Of a stretch of 64,000 nucleotides of DNA, positions 46,705-55,255 are shown piece after piece; within the stretch, counting starts at the first letter, position 1, and each line of letters opens with the position of its first letter. A model generated the notes under the pieces. The model did not search any database. It worked only from the letters and a program-made list of their open reading frames with translations, and was not told the DNA's origin. This stretch comes from Kaiparowitsia implicata GSE-PSE-MK54-09C (GTDB lineage: Bacteria > Cyanobacteriota > Cyanobacteriia > Elainellales > Elainellaceae). The DNA is taken from the NCBI GenBank assembly GCA_019359435.1, contig JAHHHI010000088.1:1-64000 (forward strand), given 5' to 3'. The position numbers and the translations under genes were made by a program.

Positions 46705-46759
46705 TAGCGGTATTTCAGCCCGGCTGCATGGAGCCGAAATACCGCTATCAAACTCAGGT
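46705..46759. repeat. Hairpin with MITE-type right end between convergent genes
   Basis: TAGCGGTATTTC (46705-46716) pairs perfectly with GAAATACCGCTA (46736-46747). Directly after, AAACTCAGGT ends at 46759, like the right end of the MITE family. It may be another diverged member and may also act as a two-way terminator between the recombinase gene and the ParM-like pair. Confidence 0.45.
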
Positions 46760-46817
46760 CAAGCTGGATCTTAGCGCACTGCGCAACGCATGCGTGTTGA
46801 ACAAGATACTGCCACGC

Positions 46818-47102
46818 TCAGACCCCCAGTAGCTCATCGAGCGCATCGAGCGCTTCGCAAGGCAGGTCAGGGGATGCAGTGGATGGGGGCGATCGCCGGA
46901 GCCATTGGGGTGGCGAGTGTGCTTCATCAGCGGTGGGCTTAGGCACCGCGGGGGCTGGGGCACGGCCATTGAGATAGTCGTCGGCATAGCAGCGGAATAC
47001 GGCTTCCACTGCCGCACGGGCGTTTTTTAGCCCCCACTCTTGGGCGATCGCACTGGCCTTATCCAGCACATCGCGACTTAGTCTTACTTTGTTGTCATGC
47101 AT
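46818..47102 (-). CDS. Small RHH-like partner of ParM homologue
   Basis: 94 residues. The first 50 (KVRLSRDVLDKASAIAQEWG, then LKNARAAVEAVFRCYADDYL) look like a ribbon-helix-helix or CopG-type dimer, followed by a disordered Pro-rich stretch and a short acidic helix (EALDALDELLGV). It overlaps the 3' end of the ParM-like gene by 19 bases. The order actin-like gene then small DNA-binding gene is that of plasmid ParM-ParR. It could bind a centromere-like site and hold filaments by its C-terminal helix. Confidence 0.7.
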   Translation of the reverse strand: MHDNKVRLSRDVLDKASAIAQEWGLKNARAAVEAVFRCYADDYLNGRAPAPAVPKPTADEAHSPPQWLRRSPPSTASPDLPCEALDALDELLGV

Positions 47103-48109
47103 AGTTGCGTATCACTCGACATCAAAAACAACCCGCGCACATTGGCGAACTGAGGATCGCCCATCACACTAAACAGCCGATGCCCGTTTAACCGTTCCGA
47201 AATCAAGTGGGTGCTGCCGCCCGTAATCAAAAAGCGCGTTACCCGCGACATAAAGGGCGTATATTGCGCCCGCACCGTCTGAAAAATGCCCTTAAACCAC
47301 GGGTCGAGGTGCTCCTCTAACCAATCACCCCAGGTCAACCCTGTGTCAGCATAGCCATGCCCATGACGGAAGCCATCCATAATTAGGCTAGGGTCTGCGG
47401 TCGTGCCTAAAACAGTGTTAAGGCGCTTGTCAAAGCTAATGGAAACGGCCAGTTCATAGGCTCCGCCTCGATCCATGACATTTTCATCAATCACTTCGCC
47501 GTCTTCATCCACCAAGCGACTCAGCCAGGTGCCGCCCCCAATATCAATGACGACGGTGTAGCCCGTACTGGGGATCAGACCTAGCTGCTTGGCATAGCGA
47601 TACGCACCCATACCCTCTCGCTCAACCTCTACCTGCTCCACCATGACGTGATAGTCTAAACCGTTGCGGCGGAATTCATGCATGCCCATCAGCTGCTGTC
47701 GAATGGCGTCGGCGTTGCGGCTAGGGTCGGGAGTAGAGACATAGAGCTGAAGCGCAAAGTCTGTCTGCTCTCCCCAGGGTTCTAGACAGGCGTAGAGATG
47801 CAGTTGCGATAGTTCGACCTTATTTTCTACCACCGTCTGCTGCTGCCGCCGATATTTGTAAGCCTGGGCGCCAAAGTGATAGCGACTGCCATCCGGCAGT
47901 TCAATCAGCGGTGAAGCCTCGGAATGGCTCACGGCATCGCGCCCTTGGGGCAGCTTGTAGCGCACAGAGCGAATGGCCTTGGGGTGCCCTATGCCATCAA
48001 AAAATTTAAGATCGTAGTTGCCAGCATCAAGAGCCAACACTCGACTGCCGGACGCCGAGGGGCTAGGCTGGGCTTTACTCGATCGCCGACCTTTGGTAGC
48101 TATAGTCAT
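47084..48109 (-). CDS. ParM/StbA-type actin-like ATPase
   Basis: About 341 residues from ATG 48109; upstream codons to 48178 are less likely. Actin-fold motifs: phosphate 1 VLALDAGNYDLKFF, phosphate 2 VVIDIGGGTW, adenosine FLITGGSTHLI. The family forms filaments that push plasmids apart. Chromosomal copies with a small partner occur in many cyanobacteria, with unknown cargo. No replication gene or iterons are near, so this is not obviously an integrated plasmid. The downstream small gene overlaps its stop. Confidence 0.8.
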   Translation of the reverse strand: MTIATKGRRSSKAQPSPSASGSRVLALDAGNYDLKFFDGIGHPKAIRSVRYKLPQGRDAVSHSEASPLIELPDGSRYHFGAQAYKYRRQQQTVVENKVELSQLHLYACLEPWGEQTDFALQLYVSTPDPSRNADAIRQQLMGMHEFRRNGLDYHVMVEQVEVEREGMGAYRYAKQLGLIPSTGYTVVIDIGGGTWLSRLVDEDGEVIDENVMDRGGAYELAVSISFDKRLNTVLGTTADPSLIMDGFRHGHGYADTGLTWGDWLEEHLDPWFKGIFQTVRAQYTPFMSRVTRFLITGGSTHLISERLNGHRLFSVMGDPQFANVRGLFLMSSDTQLCMTTK

Positions 48110-48178
48110 AGGAATCTCGCTGTGACTGATGGAACTGATTGGGGATAGGATGGGGCGTCTGTCCCCATTAGTACACAA

Positions 48179-48660
48179 ATACTATAGCACGGATGTCCTA
48201 TGCCTGTATTCAGCAAAGAGTCGTCGCCCTCTTGTTGAGGCCGAGGTTACGGTTAAGAAAACGCGGCCGTGGCGAGATTGGGGATAGAGCGATCGCCCCT
48301 CTATCCAACCCCCAAATTCAACCCCCAATACCGCTGAGAGACCCGCTACCAGTCCTTACGGCATCTGCCTAACGACAGCATCGTGGGTGATCCCCCGCGT
48401 TCAGCTGCGTTGCGGGCGCATAGTGTTACCGTATGTAAAGAGACGCAAACCCGCCATCGCCCAATCCAAAAAGAAGGAATTTCTTTTCATGTTGGTGGGC
48501 CTCACTGATCGGGATGGTGGGTAGTGTTAGCTTTGCCTGCATCCCTCAACCCTCGACCTTAAGGCCGCGCTACCTTCGGGATTTGGGGGACGGGGGTTGA
48601 CCCAGGCATTGTGCTCTCCGGGCTTCAGATACGGGCTTCATCCAAGGTTTAGGCATCGCT
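48179..48660. other. Divergent spacer between ParM-like and ABC genes
   Basis: About 480 bases without a gene. A HIP1 site is at about 48290 and the 10-mer CAACCCCCAA occurs twice close together (near 48307 and 48321). I looked for parC-like iterons and found no longer array. Promoters for both flanking genes must lie here. Confidence 0.4.
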
Positions 48661-49542
48661 ATGACGGCAGAAGTTTCGCTGCATCATGTTTCTAAGGTTT
48701 ATGGCAATGCGCCAGTGGTCAACGATCTGTCGTTAGACATTTTGCCGGGTGAGATTTTTGGATTGCTGGGGCCAAATGGAGCTGGCAAGTCCACGACTAT
48801 TCGCATGTTGACCACGCTAACGCAGCCGACTGAGGGACAAATCTCCGTCGCCGGGTTTGACGTGGCGCGGCAGCCTATGCAAGTAAAGCAGCAGATTGGC
48901 GTTGTGCTGCAACAGATGAGTGTAGATGTGGATCTGACCGTCTGGGAGAACATGGAGTTTCACGGGCGCATGCACCATATCCCCAATCCCCAGCGGCAAA
49001 AAGAAATTGACACTTGGCTGGAATATGTGGAATTGGGCGATCGCCGCGATGACTATGTCAAAACCCTATCGGGTGGCATGAAGCGGCGCTTGCAAATTGC
49101 CCGAGCGCTGCTGCATCGACCCCGCATTCTGTTTTTGGATGAGCCCACCGTCGGCTTGGATCCGCAAACCCGTCGTCGCCTCTGGGAAATTATTAAAGGG
49201 CTCAACCAGCAGGGCATGACCATCCTTCTCACCACACACTATATGGAGGAGGTGGAATATCTCTGCGACGCTACCTTCAGCAGTTCCGAAACGCCTAATC
49301 GCATTGGCATCATGGACAGTGGCAAGCTGATTGAGCTAGGCACCCTGCCTGAGTTCCGCCGCAAGTATGGCGAGGGGCTGGTGATGAAACAGCAGGGCGA
49401 TCGCTGGGACTACCAATTCTTCCCCACCCTAGAAGACGCTAATGCTTACTTTGAGCAACAGCCCCACAAAGCTGGGATGATGGTACGCCCCTCCAATTTG
49501 GAAGACATTTTTGTAGAGCTTACGGGACGGCAGTTAGATTAA
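48661..49542 (+). CDS. ABC-2 type transporter ATPase (DrrA-like), orphan
   Basis: 293 residues. Walker A GPNGAGKST, Q-loop VVLQQMSVDVDLT, signature LSGGMKRR, Walker B ILFLDEPTVGLDP, H-loop TTHYMEE. The stretch NLEDIFVELTGRQLD closes the protein as in DrrA-type subunits. A permease normally follows, but here a decayed MITE begins at the stop codon and the next gene is on the other strand. The partner permease must be elsewhere or has been lost. An insertion after the H-loop (CDATFSSSETPNR) is slightly unusual. Confidence 0.92.
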   Translation: MTAEVSLHHVSKVYGNAPVVNDLSLDILPGEIFGLLGPNGAGKSTTIRMLTTLTQPTEGQISVAGFDVARQPMQVKQQIGVVLQQMSVDVDLTVWENMEFHGRMHHIPNPQRQKEIDTWLEYVELGDRRDDYVKTLSGGMKRRLQIARALLHRPRILFLDEPTVGLDPQTRRRLWEIIKGLNQQGMTILLTTHYMEEVEYLCDATFSSSETPNRIGIMDSGKLIELGTLPEFRRKYGEGLVMKQQGDRWDYQFFPTLEDANAYFEQQPHKAGMMVRPSNLEDIFVELTGRQLD

Positions 49543-49625
49543 CGTCGGTTCGGGGCAAGTCGGGCTTGGGGCATCGCGCGACGCGGAGCAGGCTGAGGGT
49601 TTGGCTTGACTCAAACTCGCGGATA
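49541..49625. repeat. Decayed MITE copy at the end of the ABC gene
   Basis: The left end AACGTCGGTTCGGG (49541-49554) and half of hairpin 1 (CTTGGGGCATCGCGCGACGCG, 49565-49585) match copy 2; the rest is degraded, with GAGGGTTTGGCTTGACTCAAACTC recalling the right end. The first base overlaps the TAA of the ATPase gene, so again the element sits exactly at a gene end. Confidence 0.7.
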
Positions 49626-49669
49626 CTTGCGGACGCTCACGGATGAATGCATTTTCTCTCGTTCTTGTC

Positions 49670-52498
49670 CTATCGATTGCTCAGCATAATCCAGTCATCT
49701 ACGGCGGCATCTGTCCATAGCCAGTTATCGCGCAGCTCGGCAGGCCGAAACTGCGTCGGTCTGTTGAGGTTGATGAGTTGGTATAAGTTAGACGCTTGGC
49801 TGAGGCGAATTGATTGGTTTTGAGCCTCTTCTGGATTTAGCGCGGCCTGCTGAAGCGCCAGAGCAATGCCGGCATAGGCAGTAGCGCTGGCATCACTGGC
49901 AATAGGCTGGGTAGGCACTTGGCATGAGTTGCCATTGGTCGGGTCTACGGTCTCTGTCGCATTAGCAGCCCTGCTGCCGTTTGCGGTACTTGGATTTAGG
50001 GAGACCGTCCGACACCAGGTTCTTGCAGCCTCGCCCAGTTTGCCCTGAGCGTAGTAGGCAAAGCCCAATGCGTTGAGATACTCGGGACTATCATTCTGCC
50101 GAGACACCGCGGTTTCCCAAAACCGTTGGGCATCGTCTACTGCAAAGTCAGGATGGCCCGCATTAGCTCGCTGCCAAGCCAGACGGCCCCGCAAGAACAA
50201 AATTCTGGCATCTGATCCCTGTTCGGCAGGAATCGTGTTCAATACGGTCTGAGCGTCATCTAACGCATTGCGATCGAGCAATTGCTCTAGCAGCACAACC
50301 CCAGCGGCGATCGCCTGGTTCTGGAAATGCTCAGTAGCCGTGGTCGCCAATTGCTCAGGCGTGGCTGTTTCCACCTCGCTTGACGCAATCGGGGTTTGAG
50401 TGGCGGCAGGCTGAACTCGATCGGGCAAGAGATCTGCCGGGGAGGGGCGAGAGTTGAGCCAGGGCGGCGACTGCAACGCCAGCAAGACGAGTGCCGTTAC
50501 TCCTGCACCCAGAAATGGCAGCACAAAATATAGGCGTCGAATCAGCGAAGGGGGTTGGGCAGGTGCAGGCCCCATTCCTAAACCTGCCCCATTGCTCGAA
50601 AAAGCCGTTGACGACCGATCGACCGGATAGATTTCTAACTCTTCTTCTACCGTGTCGCCGGGAGTTGAAGGGGCGATCGCTCCAGGCTGAGCCGCAGAGC
50701 GAGAGGCTCCGGCAGCATTAACTGCGGCGAGGCCAAAGGTGGTCTGTTCAGAGGCCGCACGGCCTGGTAAAGGCGTGGCGGGCAGCAGCGGCAATAGGGT
50801 AGAAAAGGCTGCAGTGCCATCGCCATCGCCATTACCATTGCCAGCCGCAGCCTCGCCAGGGGTTGTTTCTGCCATCAAGGCAGCTGCTAGTGCCGCTGCT
50901 GAGTTTGGATCAAGCGTTTCGTTGTCTTCTAAGCCATGGAGTGTAAAATCCCCCGTCGCTGCTTCTAAGGAGCCATCGTCGAAGAACGTGTGATGTCCTG
51001 CAGGGTTTGGGTGGGCGGGCTCTAGAGACGTCGGCATCTGCCCAAAGGCAGCCGATAGTTCTGCATCGGCTAGAGGCGTTATATCATCCTCGAGCAACAC
51101 GGCGCGGGTGAGCATTTCTAACTCATCGTCCACCTCATCATCTGGGATGGTACCCGATTCATCCAGTGCTTCCCCCGCCAGCAGGGGGGGCAAGTCATAG
51201 GTGTTGGGCAACAGCAACAGCCGATCTGCTGGATTCACGAGGGTGCGATCGCTCAGCGTCAAATATCCGTCGCACTCAGGGTGCAAGTAGAGCACCGGCA
51301 AGGCCCAGTAAAGTTGGTGCGAGCCATAGGCCGAAATGAGGCCCTGCCGTGCTCGGCTAAGGCTGAGGTCTAGGGGATACCCCTGCTTGAGGTTGCGGTA
51401 AAACAGCCGGGTGAGGGTGAGGGCTACATCATCGGGAATTTTTTCTGCCATGGCCAGAACCGCAGGAATGCCTCGACTGACGAGGGCTTCTGCCAGGTTG
51501 CGCTCTTGTGGGCTAGTGTCATTTGCAGTAGCCGCGGTGTGTGTCCCCCGGCATGAGTTAAAGACCACCATGCGAATGCCATTGTTGACCAGCAGCCCCG
51601 CCAAATCATCCCCACTCAGCACCTCGGTCAATCCAGTTTTGGGATTGACCAGATAGAGGTTGCCCCCTGAGACGCCCAAGTTGCTGTGGCCTGCGTAGTG
51701 CAAAATGTGGAACCGACCCTGCTCAAGGGCCTGGGTCAGCTGTTCTCGCCCGGGCTGATCCAGCACAGTCACTTCAAATTCAGGTGCGGCGGCATAGCCC
51801 TCGCCCGAGTTGGGTTGAGGACGCTGTAGCTCTTGCTGCAAGTCCATGGCTTCGCGCCGCAGCTCTAGCCGTTCTTGGTCGGTCGGAGCGGCGATCGCCA
51901 GCAAAATCCGAATGGGCTGATGGGGGTCTAGCGTCGGCAAGGCTCGACCATCCATCATGGTGATGCCCGGCTGGTAGCGAGAAAATACGACATCAGTCCC
52001 CGTTGCGATGGGACGATGGAGCGCGGTGCCATCCCGGTTGCTGGCATACATCACTTCCCAGGGTAGACGAGGCAACGCCCCGCCTTTCAGCCCCAGCCGC
52101 AGCCGCAGCATCTCTCCTCGGTGCTGAGCAATGCCTTGGGCTGTCATCCAGCTATCGCGCAGGGTGCCTTGAAATAGATGGTTGTAGAGAACTTGTCCCA
52201 GTTCAACTAGCGTCAATTCTGGTGCTGTCGTCTGCACCGAGGCGCGAGATGGCTTGCCCTCTGGGGAAGAGCCGCCCGCGCTAGGCAATTCATAGCCGCC
52301 GACTCGGCTGCGGTGTCGCCCCTGCAACAGCTCTAGCAGGGGGTCGTTCATTAACTGGCGGGCCTGTATGAGCCAGTCATTGACGCCCCAAACCATTTGT
52401 TCTTCTGCTAAAGGAACCCCCGGTGCGACCCGTTCAGTCCGCACCAGATGCTCATTATTTCCGACTGGTGTTACCGAAATGTGAAACTCTTGGGTCAC
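49670..52498 (-). CDS. CHAT-domain protease with TM helix and TPR-like region
   Basis: 942 residues from GTG 52498. The CHAT domain (about 100-420) shows the caspase-like dyad: His in HILHYAGHSN (about 268) and Cys in VVFNSCRGTH (about 317). LAEALVSRGIPAVLAMAEKIP follows the Cys as usual. A long linker rich in Ala, Gly and acidic residues is followed by one TM helix (LPFLGAGVTALVLLALQ, about 650) and a tetratricopeptide-like C-terminus (about 720-930). CHAT proteases act in signalling, programmed death or defence in bacteria, cleaving a partner protein. No gasdermin or obvious substrate gene lies beside it. The terminal part would be across the membrane from the protease. Confidence 0.9.
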   Translation of the reverse strand: MTQEFHISVTPVGNNEHLVRTERVAPGVPLAEEQMVWGVNDWLIQARQLMNDPLLELLQGRHRSRVGGYELPSAGGSSPEGKPSRASVQTTAPELTLVELGQVLYNHLFQGTLRDSWMTAQGIAQHRGEMLRLRLGLKGGALPRLPWEVMYASNRDGTALHRPIATGTDVVFSRYQPGITMMDGRALPTLDPHQPIRILLAIAAPTDQERLELRREAMDLQQELQRPQPNSGEGYAAAPEFEVTVLDQPGREQLTQALEQGRFHILHYAGHSNLGVSGGNLYLVNPKTGLTEVLSGDDLAGLLVNNGIRMVVFNSCRGTHTAATANDTSPQERNLAEALVSRGIPAVLAMAEKIPDDVALTLTRLFYRNLKQGYPLDLSLSRARQGLISAYGSHQLYWALPVLYLHPECDGYLTLSDRTLVNPADRLLLLPNTYDLPPLLAGEALDESGTIPDDEVDDELEMLTRAVLLEDDITPLADAELSAAFGQMPTSLEPAHPNPAGHHTFFDDGSLEAATGDFTLHGLEDNETLDPNSAAALAAALMAETTPGEAAAGNGNGDGDGTAAFSTLLPLLPATPLPGRAASEQTTFGLAAVNAAGASRSAAQPGAIAPSTPGDTVEEELEIYPVDRSSTAFSSNGAGLGMGPAPAQPPSLIRRLYFVLPFLGAGVTALVLLALQSPPWLNSRPSPADLLPDRVQPAATQTPIASSEVETATPEQLATTATEHFQNQAIAAGVVLLEQLLDRNALDDAQTVLNTIPAEQGSDARILFLRGRLAWQRANAGHPDFAVDDAQRFWETAVSRQNDSPEYLNALGFAYYAQGKLGEAARTWCRTVSLNPSTANGSRAANATETVDPTNGNSCQVPTQPIASDASATAYAGIALALQQAALNPEEAQNQSIRLSQASNLYQLINLNRPTQFRPAELRDNWLWTDAAVDDWIMLSNR

Positions 52499-53059
52499 GG
52501 GTGTAGCGCACTCCTCAGTCGTAATTCTGTCCCAACCGACCTGTCAGCCCTTAGCTTAGAGACTAAATTTATCCCCTTGCATTTCCTTCTCGCATTCCTA
52601 TTAGGATTCCCTTCTATCTTGACTAAAAGACATCCGGGATGGATCGTACTGCCCTGTAAGGAGGAAATAGGGGATAGCTGGATGCTTTATTTAGCCTGAT
52701 CCACTAACCTCTGAATATCCGTAGATAAGCCAGATCAACGCACACGGATGGCCTCCCACAAAGAGTCCGCGCCAGCGTGGTGTAGAGCCAGCTAAATTGC
52801 CTAAGCCCTTGGCACTAACTTGCGGGTTGGATCTGTTTGATAGGTTGTAGCGTGGGATGGCTCGTGTGGCGATCGCTCGGTTGGTAGACTGCGCCCTTGT
52901 GATCAGCATAGCCCTAACTCAGGCTAGGCGCTGTAAGCACAGCCGTTAGATTAACTGAGTTTTACCAGGTCTTTACACAAACCTTACACGGGCGATCGCA
53001 CGCCAGTATATCCATCAGATTTCCCAGATCTCCATCCAAAAAGATGGGGACACTCCCGA

Positions 53060-53205
53060 TGTTACAGACTGCTTTCAGAGAAAAAAGTTGCAGCCTCTGT
53101 CAAAACCCTCCGGATTGCACCTCCCTTGCTGGAAAAAGTGAATGGTAGATGCACCCTGATTCAAAGTTCCCTAAAGCCTTTACGGCTTTTTGGGACTTTT
53201 TTTTT
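53060..53205 (+). ncRNA. Candidate small RNA with C-rich anti-ribosome-site stretch
   Basis: No plus-strand gene lies between 49542 and this point, yet a strong intrinsic terminator with nine T's stands at 53165-53205. The bases before it (GGATTGCACCTCCCTTGCTGG, 53114-53133 within) include CACCTCCCTT, which could pair with ribosome-binding sites. That is a property of cyanobacterial sRNAs such as PsrR1 and NsiR4. The 5' end is unknown and 53060 is a guess. The rest of 52499-53313 holds no gene. Confidence 0.4.
53165..53205 (+). terminator. Intrinsic terminator with long T-run
   Basis: AGTTCCCTAAAGCC and GGCTTTTTGGGACT form a stem with a few mismatches around TTTAC, followed by nine T's. It points away from any annotated gene and so marks an unannotated plus-strand transcript. 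Confidence 0.8.
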
Positions 53206-53313
53206 GCCTAAATCGGACGGACTTGCGAGCAGGGGCTGGCTAAAACCCAATGCTGTCAAAATCTGATGGAATACGTGGTTCTGCATTATTTAGCGAGTCC
53301 CTTAGCCAAATCG

Positions 53314-54174
53314 CTAAACCGCCTGCTGCCGCAGAAAAGGCAGTAGTGCGGCGCTCACTTTTTCGGGCCAGTCTTGTTGAGGATAGTGCCCCACCTCGTT
53401 GAGCGCCTCAAATGTAGCGTTGGGGAGGGTGTCAGCAAAGGCTTTGGCAGCTGCGATCGGCAGCCAAGGGTCGCGATCGCCCCAGGCGAGCAGCAGCGGG
53501 TGCGGCCATGCCGTGAGGCCGGCTTCAATCTCAGGCAACACCTTAGAGAGCTGCAGGTTTTGAACCGTGGCAAAGAGCGATCGCCCGACATCGGAGCTTT
53601 TCAGAAAAGGCCGCCGATACACATCCAGATCGGCGTCTTCTACCACGTAGCCGCCGCCGCCTTCTAGTGTCCGATCGACCAAAATTGGATCTTGAGTCAG
53701 CATTTCGCCCAAGAGCGGCACACCCAACTGCTTGATCTTCCAGGGCAGCTTGGCAGAGGTTACAATCGGCGCATTCAGCACCGCCAGTCGCTTAACTTGG
53801 TCAGGATGGCGCAGGGCATATTGCACGCCGACCGATCCCAAAAATCCTTGAGCCACAATCACCACCTGCTCTAAGTCAAGCGCGGTTAAAAACGCTTCGA
53901 GCGCTGCACAGTAGACGTCGGGTGTATAGCGGAAGTCGCGGCGATCGGGCTTGTCAGAAAAGCCACAGCCGGGCCAGTCGGGGGCGATCGCCCGAAACCC
54001 ATAATCGGCCAATTCCGGCATAATCAAGCGCCAGCTATAGCTCTGGGCGGGCAACCCATGCAGCAGCACCACCACCGGCTTGCTCGACGCATCGCTGGCC
54101 GATTGCGGTTCTACCTCTCGATAAAACCAGGTGAGCCCTGCTACATCCTGCGTCTTTTCTACAACCGCAACCAT
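53314..54174 (-). CDS. Alpha/beta hydrolase-fold protein lacking the serine nucleophile
   Basis: About 286 residues from ATG 54174 (GAGG 9 bases upstream). VVLLHGLPAQSYSWR (oxyanion region) and APDWPGCGFSDKPD are typical of the haloalkane dehalogenase-like group. But the elbow that should read G-x-S/D-x-G is VAQGFLGSVG, so no nucleophile is present at that place. The late acid and His region appears as LLAWGDRDPWLP and NEVGHYPQQDWPE. Plant chloroplast homologues with VQGY/F at this place exist, so a conserved non-standard role is probable rather than a broken gene. Confidence 0.85.
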   Translation of the reverse strand: MVAVVEKTQDVAGLTWFYREVEPQSASDASSKPVVVLLHGLPAQSYSWRLIMPELADYGFRAIAPDWPGCGFSDKPDRRDFRYTPDVYCAALEAFLTALDLEQVVIVAQGFLGSVGVQYALRHPDQVKRLAVLNAPIVTSAKLPWKIKQLGVPLLGEMLTQDPILVDRTLEGGGGYVVEDADLDVYRRPFLKSSDVGRSLFATVQNLQLSKVLPEIEAGLTAWPHPLLLAWGDRDPWLPIAAAKAFADTLPNATFEALNEVGHYPQQDWPEKVSAALLPFLRQQAV

Positions 54175-54419
54175 CGAACCCATCCTCAACAGTAAAACTA
54201 CGGAACCCTAGCCCTAAACTCTATCGCTGTAGGGTGGTGTTTGCCGAGCTTACCCTTAGCCGCTACCTCTTATGGATGAACATATATAAATTTTCTGAAA
54301 TCAGCTTGTTTTGTAGCTCTTGATACAGAACTACTTGTTATATTGAGGTTAGGCGAGCGCAGGATGCACAGGTCATCAGGCTCCCACAACACCCAGACAT
54401 TCTAGGAGTCGTCTTAACC

Positions 54420-54620
54420 ATGTCTACACAAGATCAAGCTCGGGCACTCATGCACCGCCATCACCACCAGATCAAAAACCGCCAGCAATCTATGCTGGGC
54501 CGCGTGGCTGCAGAAATCGGCTGTGAAGCAGACGTCACTGGCTACTGGAACACGATTCAAGGCAAGCCCCACCCAACCTTCAGCCACGACTATGATCGCA
54601 GCGGCTCATCCATGAGCTAA
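54420..54620 (+). CDS. Small conserved-looking cyanobacterial protein
   Basis: 66 residues: RALMHRHHHQIKNRQQSML, then GRVAAEIGCEADVTGYWNTI and QGKPHPTFSHDYDRSG. The His-rich start and compact C-terminal motif look conserved; I believe similar short ORFs occur in other cyanobacteria, but cannot name a family. No TM or signal segment. It stands alone after a 245-base spacer, so it has its own promoter. Confidence 0.6.
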   Translation: MSTQDQARALMHRHHHQIKNRQQSMLGRVAAEIGCEADVTGYWNTIQGKPHPTFSHDYDRSGSSMS

Positions 54621-55255
54621 TGGATGTTTGGCGTGTGGCATGTGACGGGTTGGTGGATACGCGAATAATGCACTGCTAGTCCCTTAATGCCAGCGCCGAT
54701 TGATGCCAATATCCGCAAATACTCATAAACATGTACAAAACTTAATAGACACCCAGGGTGAGTTCTGCAATGAGCTTGCCCTTTTTGTTGGGCGATCGCC
54801 CCCTCAGAGTCTAGCGCTGCCAATTTTGCCTGATCGTCAGAGGGTGCAGATGAAAGGATGCTGGGATGCTGCCGCCATGCGTCACAACCGCAGTTCCGCA
54901 AAACCCCTACCGGGAGATGAGCCACTCGTCACATTTCTGTAGGCCCGTCCCCTAGAGCTGCATGATTCGCTATATTTTCTGCAACGAGTTTTGGATACAC
55001 TAAGGGCTGTCATTAATTTACCGCTGATGGCCCAAAAATTAGCAGTTGCAGCCCCTAGCCTGTTTTTTGGTCGGGTGTGGCAGCGCTGATGACATGAGGA
55101 TTTTAGCCAGAATTGATGACACGCCCTAGGCTTCGTTCTTTGGGGTTGTCTTAAACACATGCGCTGGTTGGGTGAAAGAATCCCCGCTTGCGCCTCATAC
55201 GTTTAGAATCCTCGTGAAATAGCCCATATCCACAGGCAAAAGGCAGGACACTGGC
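54621..55255. other. Gene-free stretch before argJ
   Basis: No supported gene, tRNA or repeat in 635 bases. One HIP1 site at about 54795. Short frames on both strands have no ribosome site or protein-like composition. Confidence 0.45.

Noticed and set aside
47084-48109. Integrated plasmid
   Set aside because: A ParM-like pair alone is not enough; ppc, argJ and purU nearby point to the chromosome, and no rep or relaxase gene is seen.
55100-55255. tRNA-like 3' part upstream of argJ
   Set aside because: A short string resembles a T-arm, but no acceptor or anticodon stem can be formed around it.
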